Source: Kitasatospora sp. MAP5-34 (lineage in GTDB: Bacteria; Actinomycetota; Actinomycetes; Streptomycetales; Streptomycetaceae). Taken from it: 64,000 bases of DNA. A program made the translations under genes and the position numbers. The stretch is from the NCBI RefSeq assembly GCF_029894335.1, contig NZ_JARXZC010000003.1, positions 62,001 through 126,000 of the forward strand. Reading direction: 5' to 3'. Below, piece by piece: positions 53,839-62,894 of this stretch. The notes below the pieces were generated by a model, which saw only the letters and a program-made list of their open reading frames with translations, was not told the DNA's origin and made no database searches. Numbering within the stretch: position 1 is the stretch's first letter; each line of letters begins with the position of its first letter.

Positions 53839-54432
53839 ATGAAGCCCAATGATCCTAAGGACGACCTGCACCGCTACCTCAAGGCGGCCCGCGAAGCCAT
53901 CGTCTGGAAGCTGGACGGATTGTCCGAGTACGACAGCCGCCGCCCCCTGACGCCGACCGGCACCAACCTCCTCGGCCTCGTCAAGCACCTCGCCAGCGTC
54001 GAGCTCGGGTACTTCGGCCCGACTTTCGGCCGCCCGCACAACGAATCCCTCCCCTGGCACGAGGAGGACTCCGAGCCCAACTCGGACATGTGGGCACCCG
54101 CCGACGAGTCGCGCGAGGACATCCTCGGCCTCTACTACCGCGCCTGGGCGCACGCGGACGCGACGATCGAGGCGCTGCCGCTCGATGCGATGGGCCACGT
54201 CGCGTGGTGGGGCGACAACGGCGGCGTGACGCTTCAGCGGATCATGCTGCATGTGACGGCCGAGACGAACCGTCACGCCGGCCACGCCGACATCGTCCGC
54301 GAGCTGATCGACGGCAAGGCCGGCATGCGGGAGACCAACAGCAACATGGATGGCGGCGACGAGGCCTGGTACCAGGAGTACTGGAACAGGCTGGAGGCGT
54401 CCGCCAAGGAGGCCCAGGCCAAGCCGAGCTGA
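53839..54432 (+). CDS. DinB family protein (DUF664-like)
   Basis: A 197-residue four-helix protein of the DinB/DUF664 superfamily. LVKHLASVELGYFGPTFG near residues 47-64, WWGDNGGVTLQRIMLHVTAE near 118-137 and HAGHADIVRELIDG near 141-154 place the three metal-ligand histidines typical of the fold. Such enzymes often act in thiol (mycothiol) dependent detoxification. ATG 53839; no clear ribosome site. A strong terminator follows. Confidence 0.85.
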   Translation: MKPNDPKDDLHRYLKAAREAIVWKLDGLSEYDSRRPLTPTGTNLLGLVKHLASVELGYFGPTFGRPHNESLPWHEEDSEPNSDMWAPADESREDILGLYYRAWAHADATIEALPLDAMGHVAWWGDNGGVTLQRIMLHVTAETNRHAGHADIVRELIDGKAGMRETNSNMDGGDEAWYQEYWNRLEASAKEAQAKPS

Positions 54433-54475
54433 GTTCGTTCGGGTCGACGATCTCGCCCGGTGATCGTGAAACGAA

Positions 54476-54513
54476 CGGGCCTCTCCCCCCGCTGCCCTGG
54501 GGGGAGAGGCCCG
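54476..54513. terminator. Bidirectional 15-bp hairpin terminator
   Basis: CGGGCCTCTCCCCCC (54476-54490) pairs perfectly with 54499-54513 around eight bases, between the convergent DinB gene and katA. Confidence 0.88.
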
Positions 54514-54573
54514 GACCGGTCACCCCGGGGGTGGGCCGGGGAGATCGGTGAGGGTTGGTCAGGTGGTTCGGTC

Positions 54574-56034
54574 TCAGCCCTCGTCGCCGGCACGGAGCTT
54601 GGCGACGGCGGCTTCCAGACGGGCGCCGTAGTTCTCGTCGGCCGCGTGGAAGTGGGCGAGGTTCTTCTCGACGATGTCGTCGCGGGTGACCTGGGCGAGG
54701 AAGCCCGCGATGTTGTTGATCAGGCGCTCCTGCTCACCGGCCGACATCAGGCGGAACAGCTCGCCCGCCTGGAAGAAATCGTCGTCCTTGGTGTGGGCCG
54801 GGGTGGTGTACGTGCCGGTGTGGCCGTTCAGGGCCACCGGCGCGGCCAGGGCGCTGTCGGTCTGGGCGGGGCCGTCGTACGAGTTGGGCTCGTAGTTCTT
54901 GCCACGGCCGGACTTGTTGATCGCCGAGAGGCCGTCGCGGCCGTAGTTGTTCGCCTCGGTCGCCTTGGGGGCGTTGACGGCGAGCAGGGTGTGGTTGACA
55001 CCGAGGCGGTAGCGCTGGGCGTCCGCGTAGGCGAACAGGCGGCCCTGGAGCATCTTGTCCGGGGACGGGCCGATGCCGGGCACGAAGTTGTTCGGCGAGA
55101 AGGCGGACTGCTCGACCTCGGCGAAGACGTTCTCCGGGTTCTTGTTCAGAACCAGGCGGCCGACCTTCTGCAGCGGGTAGTCCGCGTGCGGCCACACCTT
55201 GGTGAGGTCGAACGGGTTGAAGCGGTAGTCCGCCGCCTCGGCGACCGGCATCAGCTGGACGTACAGCGTCCAGGACGGGAACACCCCCCGCTCGATGGCC
55301 TGGTGCAGGTCACGCTGGTGGCTGTCGGCGTCGCCGCCGACCACCTCGGCGGCCTGGTCGCCGTCGAGCGAGCGGATGCCCTGGTTGGTCTTGAAGTGGT
55401 ACTTCACCCAGAACGCGTCGCCGGACTCGTTGACCCACTGGTAGGTGTGCGAGCCGTAGCCGTTCATGTGCCGGTACGAGGCCGGGATGCCACGGTCGCC
55501 GAACAGCCAGGTGATCTGGTGGGTCGACGCGGGCGAGTGCGCCCAGAAGTCCCACACGTTGTCGGCTTCCTGGATGCCGGTGTACGGGTCGCGCTTCTGC
55601 GAGTGGATGAAGTCGGGGAACTTGATCGGGTCCTTGATGAAGAACACCGGGGTGTTGTTGCCGACGAGGTCGTAGTTGCCCTCTTCGGTGTAGAACTTCA
55701 GCGCGAAGCCGCGGGGGTCACGCACCGCGTCGCTCGAGCCCAGGTTGCCCGCCACAGTCGAGAAGCGGAGGAAGACCTCGGTCCGCTTGCCCACGGAGGA
55801 CAGGAAGTCGGCCCGGCTGAACTGCGAGACCTCGTCGGTGACCTCGAAGTAGCCGTACGCGCCGGAGCCACGGGCGTGCACGACGCGCTCCGGGATGCGC
55901 TCGCGGTTGAAGCGGGCGAGCTTCTCGAGGAGCTGCTGGTCCTGGATGAGCAGCGGACCGTACTCGCCGGCCGAGGCCGAGTTCTGGTTGTCGGCGATCG
56001 GGGCGCCGGACTCCGTGGTCAGGATCTTGGACAT
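54574..56034 (-). CDS. katA: Monofunctional haem catalase
   Basis: A 486-residue small-subunit catalase that removes hydrogen peroxide. Distal His H53 (ERVVHARGSGAYG), distal Asn N126 (LVGNNTPVFFIKDP), RFSTVAGNLGSSD and the proximal tyrosine in RLFAYADAQRYRLG are all present; length is that of clade 3 enzymes. No CatR/Fur-type gene adjoins it. It sits between the DinB gene and the allantoin genes. Peroxide from urate or glycolate oxidation in the same pathways is a natural substrate (inference). It starts at ATG 56034, 39 bp from a long inverted repeat. Confidence 0.96.
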   Translation of the reverse strand: MSKILTTESGAPIADNQNSASAGEYGPLLIQDQQLLEKLARFNRERIPERVVHARGSGAYGYFEVTDEVSQFSRADFLSSVGKRTEVFLRFSTVAGNLGSSDAVRDPRGFALKFYTEEGNYDLVGNNTPVFFIKDPIKFPDFIHSQKRDPYTGIQEADNVWDFWAHSPASTHQITWLFGDRGIPASYRHMNGYGSHTYQWVNESGDAFWVKYHFKTNQGIRSLDGDQAAEVVGGDADSHQRDLHQAIERGVFPSWTLYVQLMPVAEAADYRFNPFDLTKVWPHADYPLQKVGRLVLNKNPENVFAEVEQSAFSPNNFVPGIGPSPDKMLQGRLFAYADAQRYRLGVNHTLLAVNAPKATEANNYGRDGLSAINKSGRGKNYEPNSYDGPAQTDSALAAPVALNGHTGTYTTPAHTKDDDFFQAGELFRLMSAGEQERLINNIAGFLAQVTRDDIVEKNLAHFHAADENYGARLEAAVAKLRAGDEG

Positions 56035-56072
56035 TGGGGGTCCTTCTTGGATCGGTGCGGGAGAAGTGGTTC

Positions 56073-56261
56073 AGAGCGACCGGCAATCGGGGGGCGGATG
56101 AAGGAGCGGCGTCCGGGCCGAGTCTGGGCGGTGCCGACGATGGGGGCACCTCCCGGCCGAAGGCTGGGGGAGAGTCCATGCGGAGCATCGGCGACTGAGG
56201 AGAAGCCGTCCAGGCGAGAGTCCGGGCGTCGCGACGCCGCCCCCCGATTGCCGGTCGCTCT
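56073..56261. repeat. 189-bp element with 25-bp perfect inverted ends
   Basis: Position 56073-56097 (starting AGAGCGACCGGCAATCGG) is the exact reverse complement of 56237-56261. Inside, GCCGA...CATCGGC and a central CTCCCGGCC-GAA-GGCTGGGGGAG hairpin (about 56150-56172) continue the symmetry imperfectly. The right arm includes the allantoicase stop codon. No target-site duplication is seen. Confidence 0.7.
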
Positions 56262-57526
56262 CAGACGCCCAGCAGGCGCCAGATCGCCGAGCGGCGGCGG
56301 GAGGACTGCTCGCCGTCGGGGCCGTCGGCCGGCTGCAGGGCAGCGACTGCGGCGGTGGTCGCGGCGGCGTCCGCGAGCGGGCGGGCGGCGGTGAGGCCGG
56401 TGGCCTCCGCCGGGTTCAGGCCGGCCTCGGTGAGCGCGGTCTCGGCCTCGGCGGCCGGGAGGGCGTTGAACCAGCGGAGCGCGAGGGCGGCGCGGCCGGC
56501 CTCGGTGAGCTTGCCGGTGAGCCGCAGGCGGGCCAGGCCGCCGTCCGGGTAGACGTTGATCCGGACGTGGGTGACGGCCCGCCCGCCGGGCAGCCGGAGG
56601 CGGTGGCGGGTGTCGGGCTGCAGCCGCGTACGGGGAAGGATCTCGAACCAGCCGTCAGCATCGTCCGACGGGTTGCCACCGTTCGAGGCGTCGTAACCCA
56701 CCAGGTCGGCCCAGCCGGGGGCGTTGGCGACGAAGTGGGTGGTGTCCACCTCGGCGGCCAGGACCTCGCCGCCCCCGGCCAGGGCGATCTGTACCCAGTC
56801 GTTGGCCTTGTCGCGCCGACGCCGGGTCTCCCAGCCCTCGCCCATGACGGTGGCTCGGCCGGGAGAGTTCAGGTTGTGCGGGGAGGAGAAGTAGCGGTCG
56901 GAGGCAGCCTCGGCGACGCCGCCGAACTCCTGCGCGGCGAGGTCGAAGGTCAGACCGTCGAGGTCGCGCGGGTCGGGCAGCACCTCGCCGTACACGCGCA
57001 GGCGGGCCACGCCGCCGTCCGGCCAGATGTTGAGGCGGACGTGGGTGTAGCGGGTGTCGTCCGAGACCGCGAACTCGTGGGCGGTGTCGCCCTGGAGCGC
57101 GGTGCGCGGTACCAGGTCGACCCACTCGGCGGCCTCGAGCTCCTCGACCGAGGGGATGCCCGGGACGGACGCGGCCTGGACGGAACCCGACTCCGGGTAG
57201 TTGCCGGTGAAGTGGGCGGTGTCCACGATCACGCCACGGATCAGGCCGGCGGCACCGAGGCGGACGATCGTCCAGTCGTGGTCCTCGTCGGTCGGGTGCG
57301 GCTGCTCGGCGGAGACCCCGCGCCGGCGCTTGCTCTCCCAGCCGTCCATGATCTGGCCCTTGTGGCCGAAGGTGTGCGCGCGGAACTCGGCGGGCTTGGT
57401 CACCAGCAGGTTCTCCGCCTCGGCGAAGGTGTCCTCGTTGGTGGCCACCACACCGGCGCCGAGCAACCGGGACGCCAGGTTGACCAGCTCGGTGAAGGGA
57501 GTGCTCGGGGTCTGACTGGTACTCAC
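56261..57526 (-). CDS. alc: Allantoicase
   Basis: A 421-residue enzyme that converts allantoate to ureidoglycolate and urea. It contains the duplicated jelly-roll allantoicase domain: MDGWESKRRRG and later MGEGWETRRRRD, each followed by a DTAHFTGNYPES / DTTHFVANAPGW segment, then THVRLNIWPDGGVARLRVYG and THVRINVYPDGGLARLRLTG (internal repeat). GTG 57526 has GGAG nine bases upstream; TTG 57541 is less likely. It follows allantoinase by 16 bp in one operon. The C-terminal ~70 residues (LRWFNALPAAEAETAL onward) extend past the family core. Confidence 0.95.
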   Translation of the reverse strand: MSTSQTPSTPFTELVNLASRLLGAGVVATNEDTFAEAENLLVTKPAEFRAHTFGHKGQIMDGWESKRRRGVSAEQPHPTDEDHDWTIVRLGAAGLIRGVIVDTAHFTGNYPESGSVQAASVPGIPSVEELEAAEWVDLVPRTALQGDTAHEFAVSDDTRYTHVRLNIWPDGGVARLRVYGEVLPDPRDLDGLTFDLAAQEFGGVAEAASDRYFSSPHNLNSPGRATVMGEGWETRRRRDKANDWVQIALAGGGEVLAAEVDTTHFVANAPGWADLVGYDASNGGNPSDDADGWFEILPRTRLQPDTRHRLRLPGGRAVTHVRINVYPDGGLARLRLTGKLTEAGRAALALRWFNALPAAEAETALTEAGLNPAEATGLTAARPLADAAATTAAVAALQPADGPDGEQSSRRRSAIWRLLGV

Positions 57527-57542
57527 TTTTTGAGTCTCCAAT

Positions 57543-58910
57543 TTATCGAGTGGTCGGACGGGCGATCTGACGACCGAACGGCTCGGCGGTCACGTCGACG
57601 ACCCGGCCGCGCAGCCAGGTGGTCCGGACGGCACCGGTCAGCGTCTTGCCCGCGTACGGGGTGACGGGGTTGCGGTGGTGCAGCTCCTCGGCGATCACGG
57701 CGAAGGTGCCGTCCGCGTCGAAGGCGACCAGGTCGGCATCGTGCCCGACGGCGATGGCGCCCTTGGTGCCGGTCAGGCCGACCAGCGAGGCGGGGCCGCT
57801 CGACATCCAGCGGACCACGTCGGACAGGCTGTGGCCGCGCCTGCGGGCCTCCGTCCAGATGGCCGGCAGGCCGAGCTGCAGCGAGGCGATGCCGCCCCAG
57901 GCGGCGGCGAAGTCACCGCTGCCGCCGTACTTCGCGAGCAGCTTCAGGTCCAGGGTGGACGGCGAGTGGTCGGAGACGACGGCGATGAACTCGCCGTTCG
58001 CGAGCGCCGCCCAGAGCTGGTCGCGGTTGGACTCGTCGCGGATCGGCGGGCAGCACTTGAAGGCGGTGTCGCCGTCCGGCACCTCCTCGGCCGCGAGGGT
58101 CAGGTAGTGCGGGCAGGTCTCGGCCGTCACCCGGACGCCGTCCGCGCGGGCCTGCCGCAGCAGCGGCAGCACGGCGGCGGAGGAGACGTGCAGGATGTGG
58201 ACGCGGGCGCCCGTCCGGCGGGCGGTGTCCAGCAGCCGGGCGACTGCGGCGGCCTCGGCGTCGTCGGGGCGGGAGGCGAGGAAGTCGCGGTAGTGCACAC
58301 CGGGCTGCTGCGGAGCGGCCTCCAGCACGGCCGGGTCCTCGGCGTGGATGATCGCCAGCGCGCCGATCCGGGCCTGCTCGGCGAGGGCGGTCTCCAGGTC
58401 GGCCTGTTCGACGTGCGGAAACTCGTCCACGCCGGAGGGGGCGAGGAAGCTCTTGAAGCCGAAGACGCCGGCGTCGTGCAGCGGTTCGAGGTCGGCGGCG
58501 TTGCCGGGGATCGCACCGCCCCAGAAGCCGAGGTCGACCCAGGCCTGCCCCTCGGCGATCTTGCGCTTGGCGTCCAGCCCGTCGACCGTGGTGGTCGGGG
58601 GTATGGAGTTGAGCGGCATGTCGATGACGGTGGTGACACCGCCGGCGGCGGCGGCGCGGGTCGCGGTGGCGAAGCCCTCCCACTCGGTGCGGCCGGGCTC
58701 GTTCACGTGCACGTGGGTGTCGACCAGGCCGGGCAGCAGGGCGATCTCTCCGAGGTCGGTGACGGTCTCGGCGGTGAGCGAACCGTGCTCGGCGACGGCG
58801 GCGATCCTGCCGTCCCGGACCAGTACGTCAGCGGGGCGCTCGCCGTCCGGCAGGACCACGCGACGGGAGCGGATCACCACCGGGCCGGAAGGCGTCTCGC
58901 TGAGGGGCAT
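57543..58910 (-). CDS. allB: Allantoinase
   Basis: A 455-residue amidohydrolase that opens allantoin to allantoate. The binuclear metal site is complete: H66 and H68 ([11 protein letters not shown]), carboxylated K153 ([11 protein letters not shown]), H189 (IIHAED), H241 (VHILHVSS) and D314 (VVSDHSPST). PCHYL-like TCPHYLTL and FKCCPPIRD fit allantoinases rather than dihydropyrimidinases. The ATG at 58910 follows GGAGGT closely. It leads the allB-alc operon, with a predicted promoter and shared operator at 59019-59048. Confidence 0.95.
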   Translation of the reverse strand: MPLSETPSGPVVIRSRRVVLPDGERPADVLVRDGRIAAVAEHGSLTAETVTDLGEIALLPGLVDTHVHVNEPGRTEWEGFATATRAAAAGGVTTVIDMPLNSIPPTTTVDGLDAKRKIAEGQAWVDLGFWGGAIPGNAADLEPLHDAGVFGFKSFLAPSGVDEFPHVEQADLETALAEQARIGALAIIHAEDPAVLEAAPQQPGVHYRDFLASRPDDAEAAAVARLLDTARRTGARVHILHVSSAAVLPLLRQARADGVRVTAETCPHYLTLAAEEVPDGDTAFKCCPPIRDESNRDQLWAALANGEFIAVVSDHSPSTLDLKLLAKYGGSGDFAAAWGGIASLQLGLPAIWTEARRRGHSLSDVVRWMSSGPASLVGLTGTKGAIAVGHDADLVAFDADGTFAVIAEELHHRNPVTPYAGKTLTGAVRTTWLRGRVVDVTAEPFGRQIARPTTR

Positions 58911-59018
58911 CTGGGACCTCCGAGGTGAATTACGGATGGGGGTCGCTGAAGGCGGGTAGGCAGTGCCGAGACGGCAGTTGGAAGATCCGATCATCAGACC
59001 TCGGCTGCGAATGCTCGG

Positions 59019-59048
59019 AGCCTAGGCCCGCCTTCAACAAAACGTCAA
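59019..59048 (-). promoter_or_regulatory. allB-alc promoter with shared purine-regulon dyad
   Basis: Minus strand: TTGACG (59043-59048), 18 bp, TAGGCT (59019-59024). The plus strand of the -35/spacer reads TTCAACAAAACGTCAA (59033-59048), sharing TTCAACAAAA with the sites before hyi and the OHCU decarboxylase gene. Confidence 0.65.
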
Positions 59049-59082
59049 TGTAGGAACGTACGAGTCGGTCAGCTCGCCTCGG

Positions 59083-60225
59083 TCAGCCCGCCAGCAGCTC
59101 GGCCGCCAGCCGCTCCCCCGCGACCTCGGCCAGCTCCGCCGCCTTGGTCATGCTGTCGCCGGGCTCCTCGGCCAGATCGGTGAGCGCGTACGCGGCCACG
59201 AAGCCCGCCGCCCGCCACTGATCCTCCGACAGCTCCAAGCGGCCTGCCACTGCGGCTACCCGAACCCCCGCCCGGGTAGCCGCCGCGGCAACACCGGCGG
59301 GGGCCTTGCCATGGAGCGTCTGTGCATCCAGGCAGCCCTCGCCGGTCACGACGAGGCGTGCCCCACGCACGGCCTCGTCGAAGCCCAGCAGTTCGAGCAG
59401 CAGCTCGATGCCGGGTCGCATGGTGGCGCCGAGCAGGGCGAGGGCCGCGAAGCCCACTCCGCCCGCTGCCCCGGCGCCGGGGGCGTCCCGGAAGTCCTGG
59501 CCGGTCGCCTCGCGGACGACGTCCGCGAACCGGGTCAGGCCCTCCTCCAGAATCACCAGGTCGTCGGCGTCCGCGCCCTTCTGCGGGCCGTAGACGGCCG
59601 TCGCGCCGCGCGCGCCCAGCAGCGGGTTGTCGACGTCGCAGGCGACCACGACCTCCACCCCGGCCAGACCGTCGGCGAGCGAACCGAGGTCGATCCGGTC
59701 CAGCCTGCGCAGCGCGGCGCCGCCCGGCGGCAGCTCGGTGCCGTCGGCGTCGTACAGGCCGACGCCCAGCGCCTGGACCATGCCCGCGCCGCCGTCGGTG
59801 CAGGCGCTGCCGCCGAGACCGAGCACGATCCGCTTGGCGCCCAACCCGGCCGCCCGCGCGATCAGCTGGCCGACCCCGTAGGAACCGGCCCCGAGCGGCG
59901 CGGTACGGCCGCCGGGGAGCCGGGCCAGCCCGGAGGACTGCGCCAGCTCGACCACGGCGATGTCACCCCGCAACGCGATCGCGGCGTCCACCGGGAGGCC
60001 GGTCGGACCGGCCACCTTGGCGGCGACGCGGGTGAAGCCGGCCGCGAGCGCGGCGGCCAGGGTGCCTTCGCCACCGTCGGCGACCGGCAGCTCGCGGATC
60101 TCGACGCCGGGAGCTGCGCGGCGGATGCCGGCTGCGAGGTGGGCGGCGACCTCGGCGCCCTCCAGCGTGCCCTTGAACTTGTCGGGGGCGACGACGACAT
60201 GACCCTGAGCGGGGGTGGCGGGCAT
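59083..60225 (-). CDS. Glycerate 2-kinase (GarK/GlxK type)
   Basis: A 380-residue class I glycerate kinase that phosphorylates D-glycerate made from tartronate semialdehyde. VVAPDKFKGTLEGAEVA near residues 11-27, PVADGGEGTL near 47, GLGGSACTDGGAGMVQALG near 135-153 and VYGPQKGADADDL near 214 are the family signatures. It ends the glyoxylate-to-glycerate branch together with glxR and hyi encoded just upstream on the same strand. 405 bp separate it from glxR, so it is probably transcribed separately. Confidence 0.94.
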   Translation of the reverse strand: MPATPAQGHVVVAPDKFKGTLEGAEVAAHLAAGIRRAAPGVEIRELPVADGGEGTLAAALAAGFTRVAAKVAGPTGLPVDAAIALRGDIAVVELAQSSGLARLPGGRTAPLGAGSYGVGQLIARAAGLGAKRIVLGLGGSACTDGGAGMVQALGVGLYDADGTELPPGGAALRRLDRIDLGSLADGLAGVEVVVACDVDNPLLGARGATAVYGPQKGADADDLVILEEGLTRFADVVREATGQDFRDAPGAGAAGGVGFAALALLGATMRPGIELLLELLGFDEAVRGARLVVTGEGCLDAQTLHGKAPAGVAAAATRAGVRVAAVAGRLELSEDQWRAAGFVAAYALTDLAEEPGDSMTKAAELAEVAGERLAAELLAG

Positions 60226-60631
60226 GGCGTGGGCCTCACTTCCGGGACGGGCTTACGAACTGGGCTTGGGGGTCTGTGTGCACAACCGTGCACCTTCATG
60301 GTGGGTTGGCAGCGCACGCAGTTGATTGAGCAGGGCCCCGCGCCCCTACGGGTAACCGATTCTGCAAAAGGGGTGCGACCCCCTCCCCGCCGTTCCTCTC
60401 GTCCCGCTTCCGACGTACGAGAGGCTCCCCTCGGCGAGGGAGGGGGCCGGGCGATGCGCGCACGGACACGACCGAAGTGTCCCCGGGAGGCATGGCGCGC
60501 GCGTCGCCGGCTTGGAACGACCAGCAGATGGGCGGATGAGCACCAAACCCATCTGCCGGTCGAATCTGACCTCCTGGTGACGCGGGCACGACCGGACAGG
60601 TACACGCCACCAGGAGGGGTCTATTGGGTGG
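60226..60631. other. Intergenic region with two hairpins
   Basis: About 400 bp without a gene. CCTCCTGGTG (60570-60579) pairs with 60608-60617 just after the glxR stop, a likely glxR terminator. GCAGATGGG (60524-60532) pairs with 60548-60556. The part near 60226-60300 must hold the glycerate kinase promoter; I see no clear box. Confidence 0.5.
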
Positions 60632-61528
60632 TCAGGCGACCGGGCGGCCGGAGAGGCGCTCGACGCCGCGCAGCAGCGCGGAGTGGTCCAGCGAGCCGTC
60701 ACCGTTGGCACGGGCCGAGGCGACCAGCTGGGCGACGACCGCGCCGACCGGGAGAGCGGCTCCGACAGCACGGGCGGCGTCGGTGACGATGCCCATGTCC
60801 TTGTGGTGCAGGTCGATGCGGAAGCCGGGGGCGAACTCGCGGTTCAGCATGTTGGCCTTCTTGCGGTTCAGCACGGTCGAGCCGGCCAGGCCGCCGCCGA
60901 GTACGTCCAGCGCGGCGGCGAGGTCGACGCCCGCGTTCTCGAGGAAGACCACGGCCTCGGCGAGGACCTGGATGTTGACGGCCACGATGAGCTGGTTGGC
61001 GGCCTTCACGGTCTGGCCGGCACCGGCCGGGCCGACGTGGACGACCGTGGTGCCCAGCGCGTCGAAGAGCGGCTTGGCCTCGGCGAAGTCAGCGGCGTCG
61101 TCGCCACCGACCATGATCGAGAGGACGGCCTCGACGGCACCGGCCTCGCCACCGGAGACCGGGGCGTCCAGGGTGCGGACGCCCTTCTCCTTCGCGGCGG
61201 CCGCGACCTTGATCGAGGTCTGCGGGGTGATGCTGGACATGTCGATCACGAGGGTGCCGGGCTGCACGTTCTCCAGCACACCGCCCTCACCGAGGATGAC
61301 CTGCAGCACGTGCGGGTCGGCGGGGACCATCGTGATGACGACCTCGGCGTCCTTCACCGCGTCGGCGATGCTGGTCGCGCCCTTGCCACCGGCCGCCACC
61401 AGGGCGTCGATCGCGGACTGCTCCAGGTTGAAACCGGTGACGGTGTGCCCGGCCTTGACCAGGTTGGCGGCCATCGGGCTGCCCATGATGCCGAGGCCGA
61501 TAAAGGCGATCTTGCGGGAGGCGCTCAT
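60632..61528 (-). CDS. glxR: 2-hydroxy-3-oxopropionate (tartronate semialdehyde) reductase
   Basis: A 298-residue beta-hydroxyacid dehydrogenase that reduces tartronate semialdehyde to D-glycerate with NAD(P)H. FIGLGIMGSPMAANLVKAGH near residues 9-28 is the cofactor fold, DAPVSGGEAGAVEA near 120-133 the substrate loop, GPAGAGQTVKAANQ near 164-177 contains the catalytic Lys (K173), and LHHKDMGIV follows. The ATG at 61528 has AAGGAA upstream. It is 59 bp downstream of hyi on the same strand, most likely in one operon controlled by the 62507-62558 promoter. Confidence 0.95.
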   Translation of the reverse strand: MSASRKIAFIGLGIMGSPMAANLVKAGHTVTGFNLEQSAIDALVAAGGKGATSIADAVKDAEVVITMVPADPHVLQVILGEGGVLENVQPGTLVIDMSSITPQTSIKVAAAAKEKGVRTLDAPVSGGEAGAVEAVLSIMVGGDDAADFAEAKPLFDALGTTVVHVGPAGAGQTVKAANQLIVAVNIQVLAEAVVFLENAGVDLAAALDVLGGGLAGSTVLNRKKANMLNREFAPGFRIDLHHKDMGIVTDAARAVGAALPVGAVVAQLVASARANGDGSLDHSALLRGVERLSGRPVA

Positions 61529-61587
61529 CGCGTCGAGTTCCTTCGTACGGGGGAAAGGGTGGGAGTGGTGACTACTTCGCGGCGTGC

Positions 61588-62424
61588 TCAGTCGGCGGAA
61601 CGCAGCTCGCGCGGGAGCCACTCGAAGCTGTCGGCGCTGACGCCCTTGGCCGGGCGGTACTCCAGGCCGATCCGGCCCTGGTAGCCGGCGGCGGTCAGTC
61701 GGGCGAACAGGTCCTCGAAGTCGAGGCTGCCGGTGCCGGGCTCGTTGCGGCCCGGGTTGTCGGCGATCTGCACGTGGCCGAACTTGTCGGCGTACGTGTC
61801 GATGACGGCGGCCAGGTCCTCGCCGTTCATCGCCAGGTGGTAGAGGTCGCAGAGGAACTTCGCGTTGCCGAGGCCGGTCGCGGCGTTCACCTTGTCGACG
61901 ATCTCGACGGCGGTGGCGGCGGTGACCAGCGGGTAGTCCGGCGACTCGGGCTTGTTCAGGGCCTCGATCAGCAGGACGGCGCCGATCTCGTGGGCGGCCT
62001 TGGCGGCCAGTACGAGGTTCTCCAGCGCCAGCGCGTCCTGCTCGGCCGGGTCCACGCCCTCGACGCGGTTGCCGTAGAGCGCGTTGAGCGCCTTCGTCCC
62101 GAGCGACTCGGCGAGTCCGGCCGTCACCGCGATGTTCTCGCGGAAGCGGTCCTTCTCGGCCGGTACGGAGACGGTGCCACGGGCGCCCTTGGTGAGGTCG
62201 TCCAGGAAGTTGAGGCCGGTGAGCTGCACACCCGCGTCGGTGAAGGCCTTGCGGAGCTCGTCCTGCTCGGCCTGCGAGGGGCTGGGGTTCTCGCCGAAGG
62301 GCCACCACAGCTCGGCGGCGGTGAAGCCGGCGGCCGCTGCGGCGGCGGGGCGCTCCAGGAGCGGGAGCTCGCCGAACAGGATCGACAGGTTGACCGTGTA
62401 GCTCTGCTTGGAAGCGGCAGTCAC
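61588..62424 (-). CDS. hyi: Hydroxypyruvate isomerase
   Basis: A 278-residue TIM-barrel enzyme that interconverts hydroxypyruvate and tartronate semialdehyde. NLSILFGELPLLERPAAAAAAGF near the start (read in part), AELWWPFG near 37, LIEALNKPESPDYPL near 145 (catalytic Glu), FLCDLYHLAMNGED and the final Glu in GRIGLEYRPA match the family. GTG 62424 is chosen because AAAGGTGA lies six bases upstream; GTG 62433 would add three residues. Linked with glxR in one operon for glyoxylate assimilation. Confidence 0.93.
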   Translation of the reverse strand: MTAASKQSYTVNLSILFGELPLLERPAAAAAAGFTAAELWWPFGENPSPSQAEQDELRKAFTDAGVQLTGLNFLDDLTKGARGTVSVPAEKDRFRENIAVTAGLAESLGTKALNALYGNRVEGVDPAEQDALALENLVLAAKAAHEIGAVLLIEALNKPESPDYPLVTAATAVEIVDKVNAATGLGNAKFLCDLYHLAMNGEDLAAVIDTYADKFGHVQIADNPGRNEPGTGSLDFEDLFARLTAAGYQGRIGLEYRPAKGVSADSFEWLPRELRSAD

Positions 62425-62506
62425 GTCAATCACCTTTCACACTCTGAGGTCACACTTTAAAGAGCCTCAACTTCCACAATCCGGAAGAAGGATTCTGCTT
62501 GGTGGA

Positions 62507-62558
62507 AGCATGCTCGGGAGTCCGCAGGGTGTCAACCCCGCCGCAACATTTTGTTGAA
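62507..62558 (-). promoter_or_regulatory. hyi-glxR promoter with purine-regulon dyad
   Basis: Minus strand: TTGACA (62530-62535), 17 bp, CATGCT (62507-62512). A dyad GCAACATTTTGTTGAA (plus strand, 62543-62558; reverse TTCAACAAAATGTTGC) lies eight bases upstream of the -35. Confidence 0.6.
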
Positions 62559-62600
62559 GATCCCGATCCGCCGAGCCCTTCCCTCCCCCGACCTGCTCGC

Positions 62601-62615
62601 TAAAGTGAGCGGGTG
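62601..62615 (+). promoter_or_regulatory. Leaderless promoter of the thiamine-binding-like gene
   Basis: TAAAGT (62601-62606, TANNNT) ends six bases before GTG 62613; no Shine-Dalgarno sequence. Confidence 0.5.
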
Positions 62616-62894
62616 CGATTGATGGTGGAGTTCACGACAGAACCGTTCGAGCTGGACACGTTCCCCGAGCATGCGGCGGCCGCACAGCGGGTCGTCGACG
62701 AGGCCGGCCTGGCCGTCGCCGTCGGCCCGTTCGGGACCGGCGCCGAGGGCGAGGCCGACCAGATCCTCGACGCGGTGAGCAAGCTGCTGCGCGAGACGCT
62801 GGCCGCCGGGGCGACCCGGATCTCGGTCCAGGTCAGCGTCCTCGGCGAGGACGAGAACCAGAACAAGAACCCGGAAGGAGTGGGTACGCAGTGA
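62613..62894 (+). CDS. Thiamine-binding (MTH1187/YkoF-like) family protein
   Basis: A 93-residue ferredoxin-like protein of the thiamine_BP (DUF77) type: MVEFTTEPFELDTFPEHA near residue 4, GPFGTGAEGEADQILDAV in the middle and ATRISVQVSVLGED near the end. Relatives bind thiamine or hydroxymethylpyrimidine; a regulatory or ligand-binding role is usual. GTG 62613 appears leaderless; ATG 62622 is an alternative. Its stop overlaps the start of the next small HTH gene (GTGA), so the two are coupled. Confidence 0.65.
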   Translation: MRLMVEFTTEPFELDTFPEHAAAAQRVVDEAGLAVAVGPFGTGAEGEADQILDAVSKLLRETLAAGATRISVQVSVLGEDENQNKNPEGVGTQ

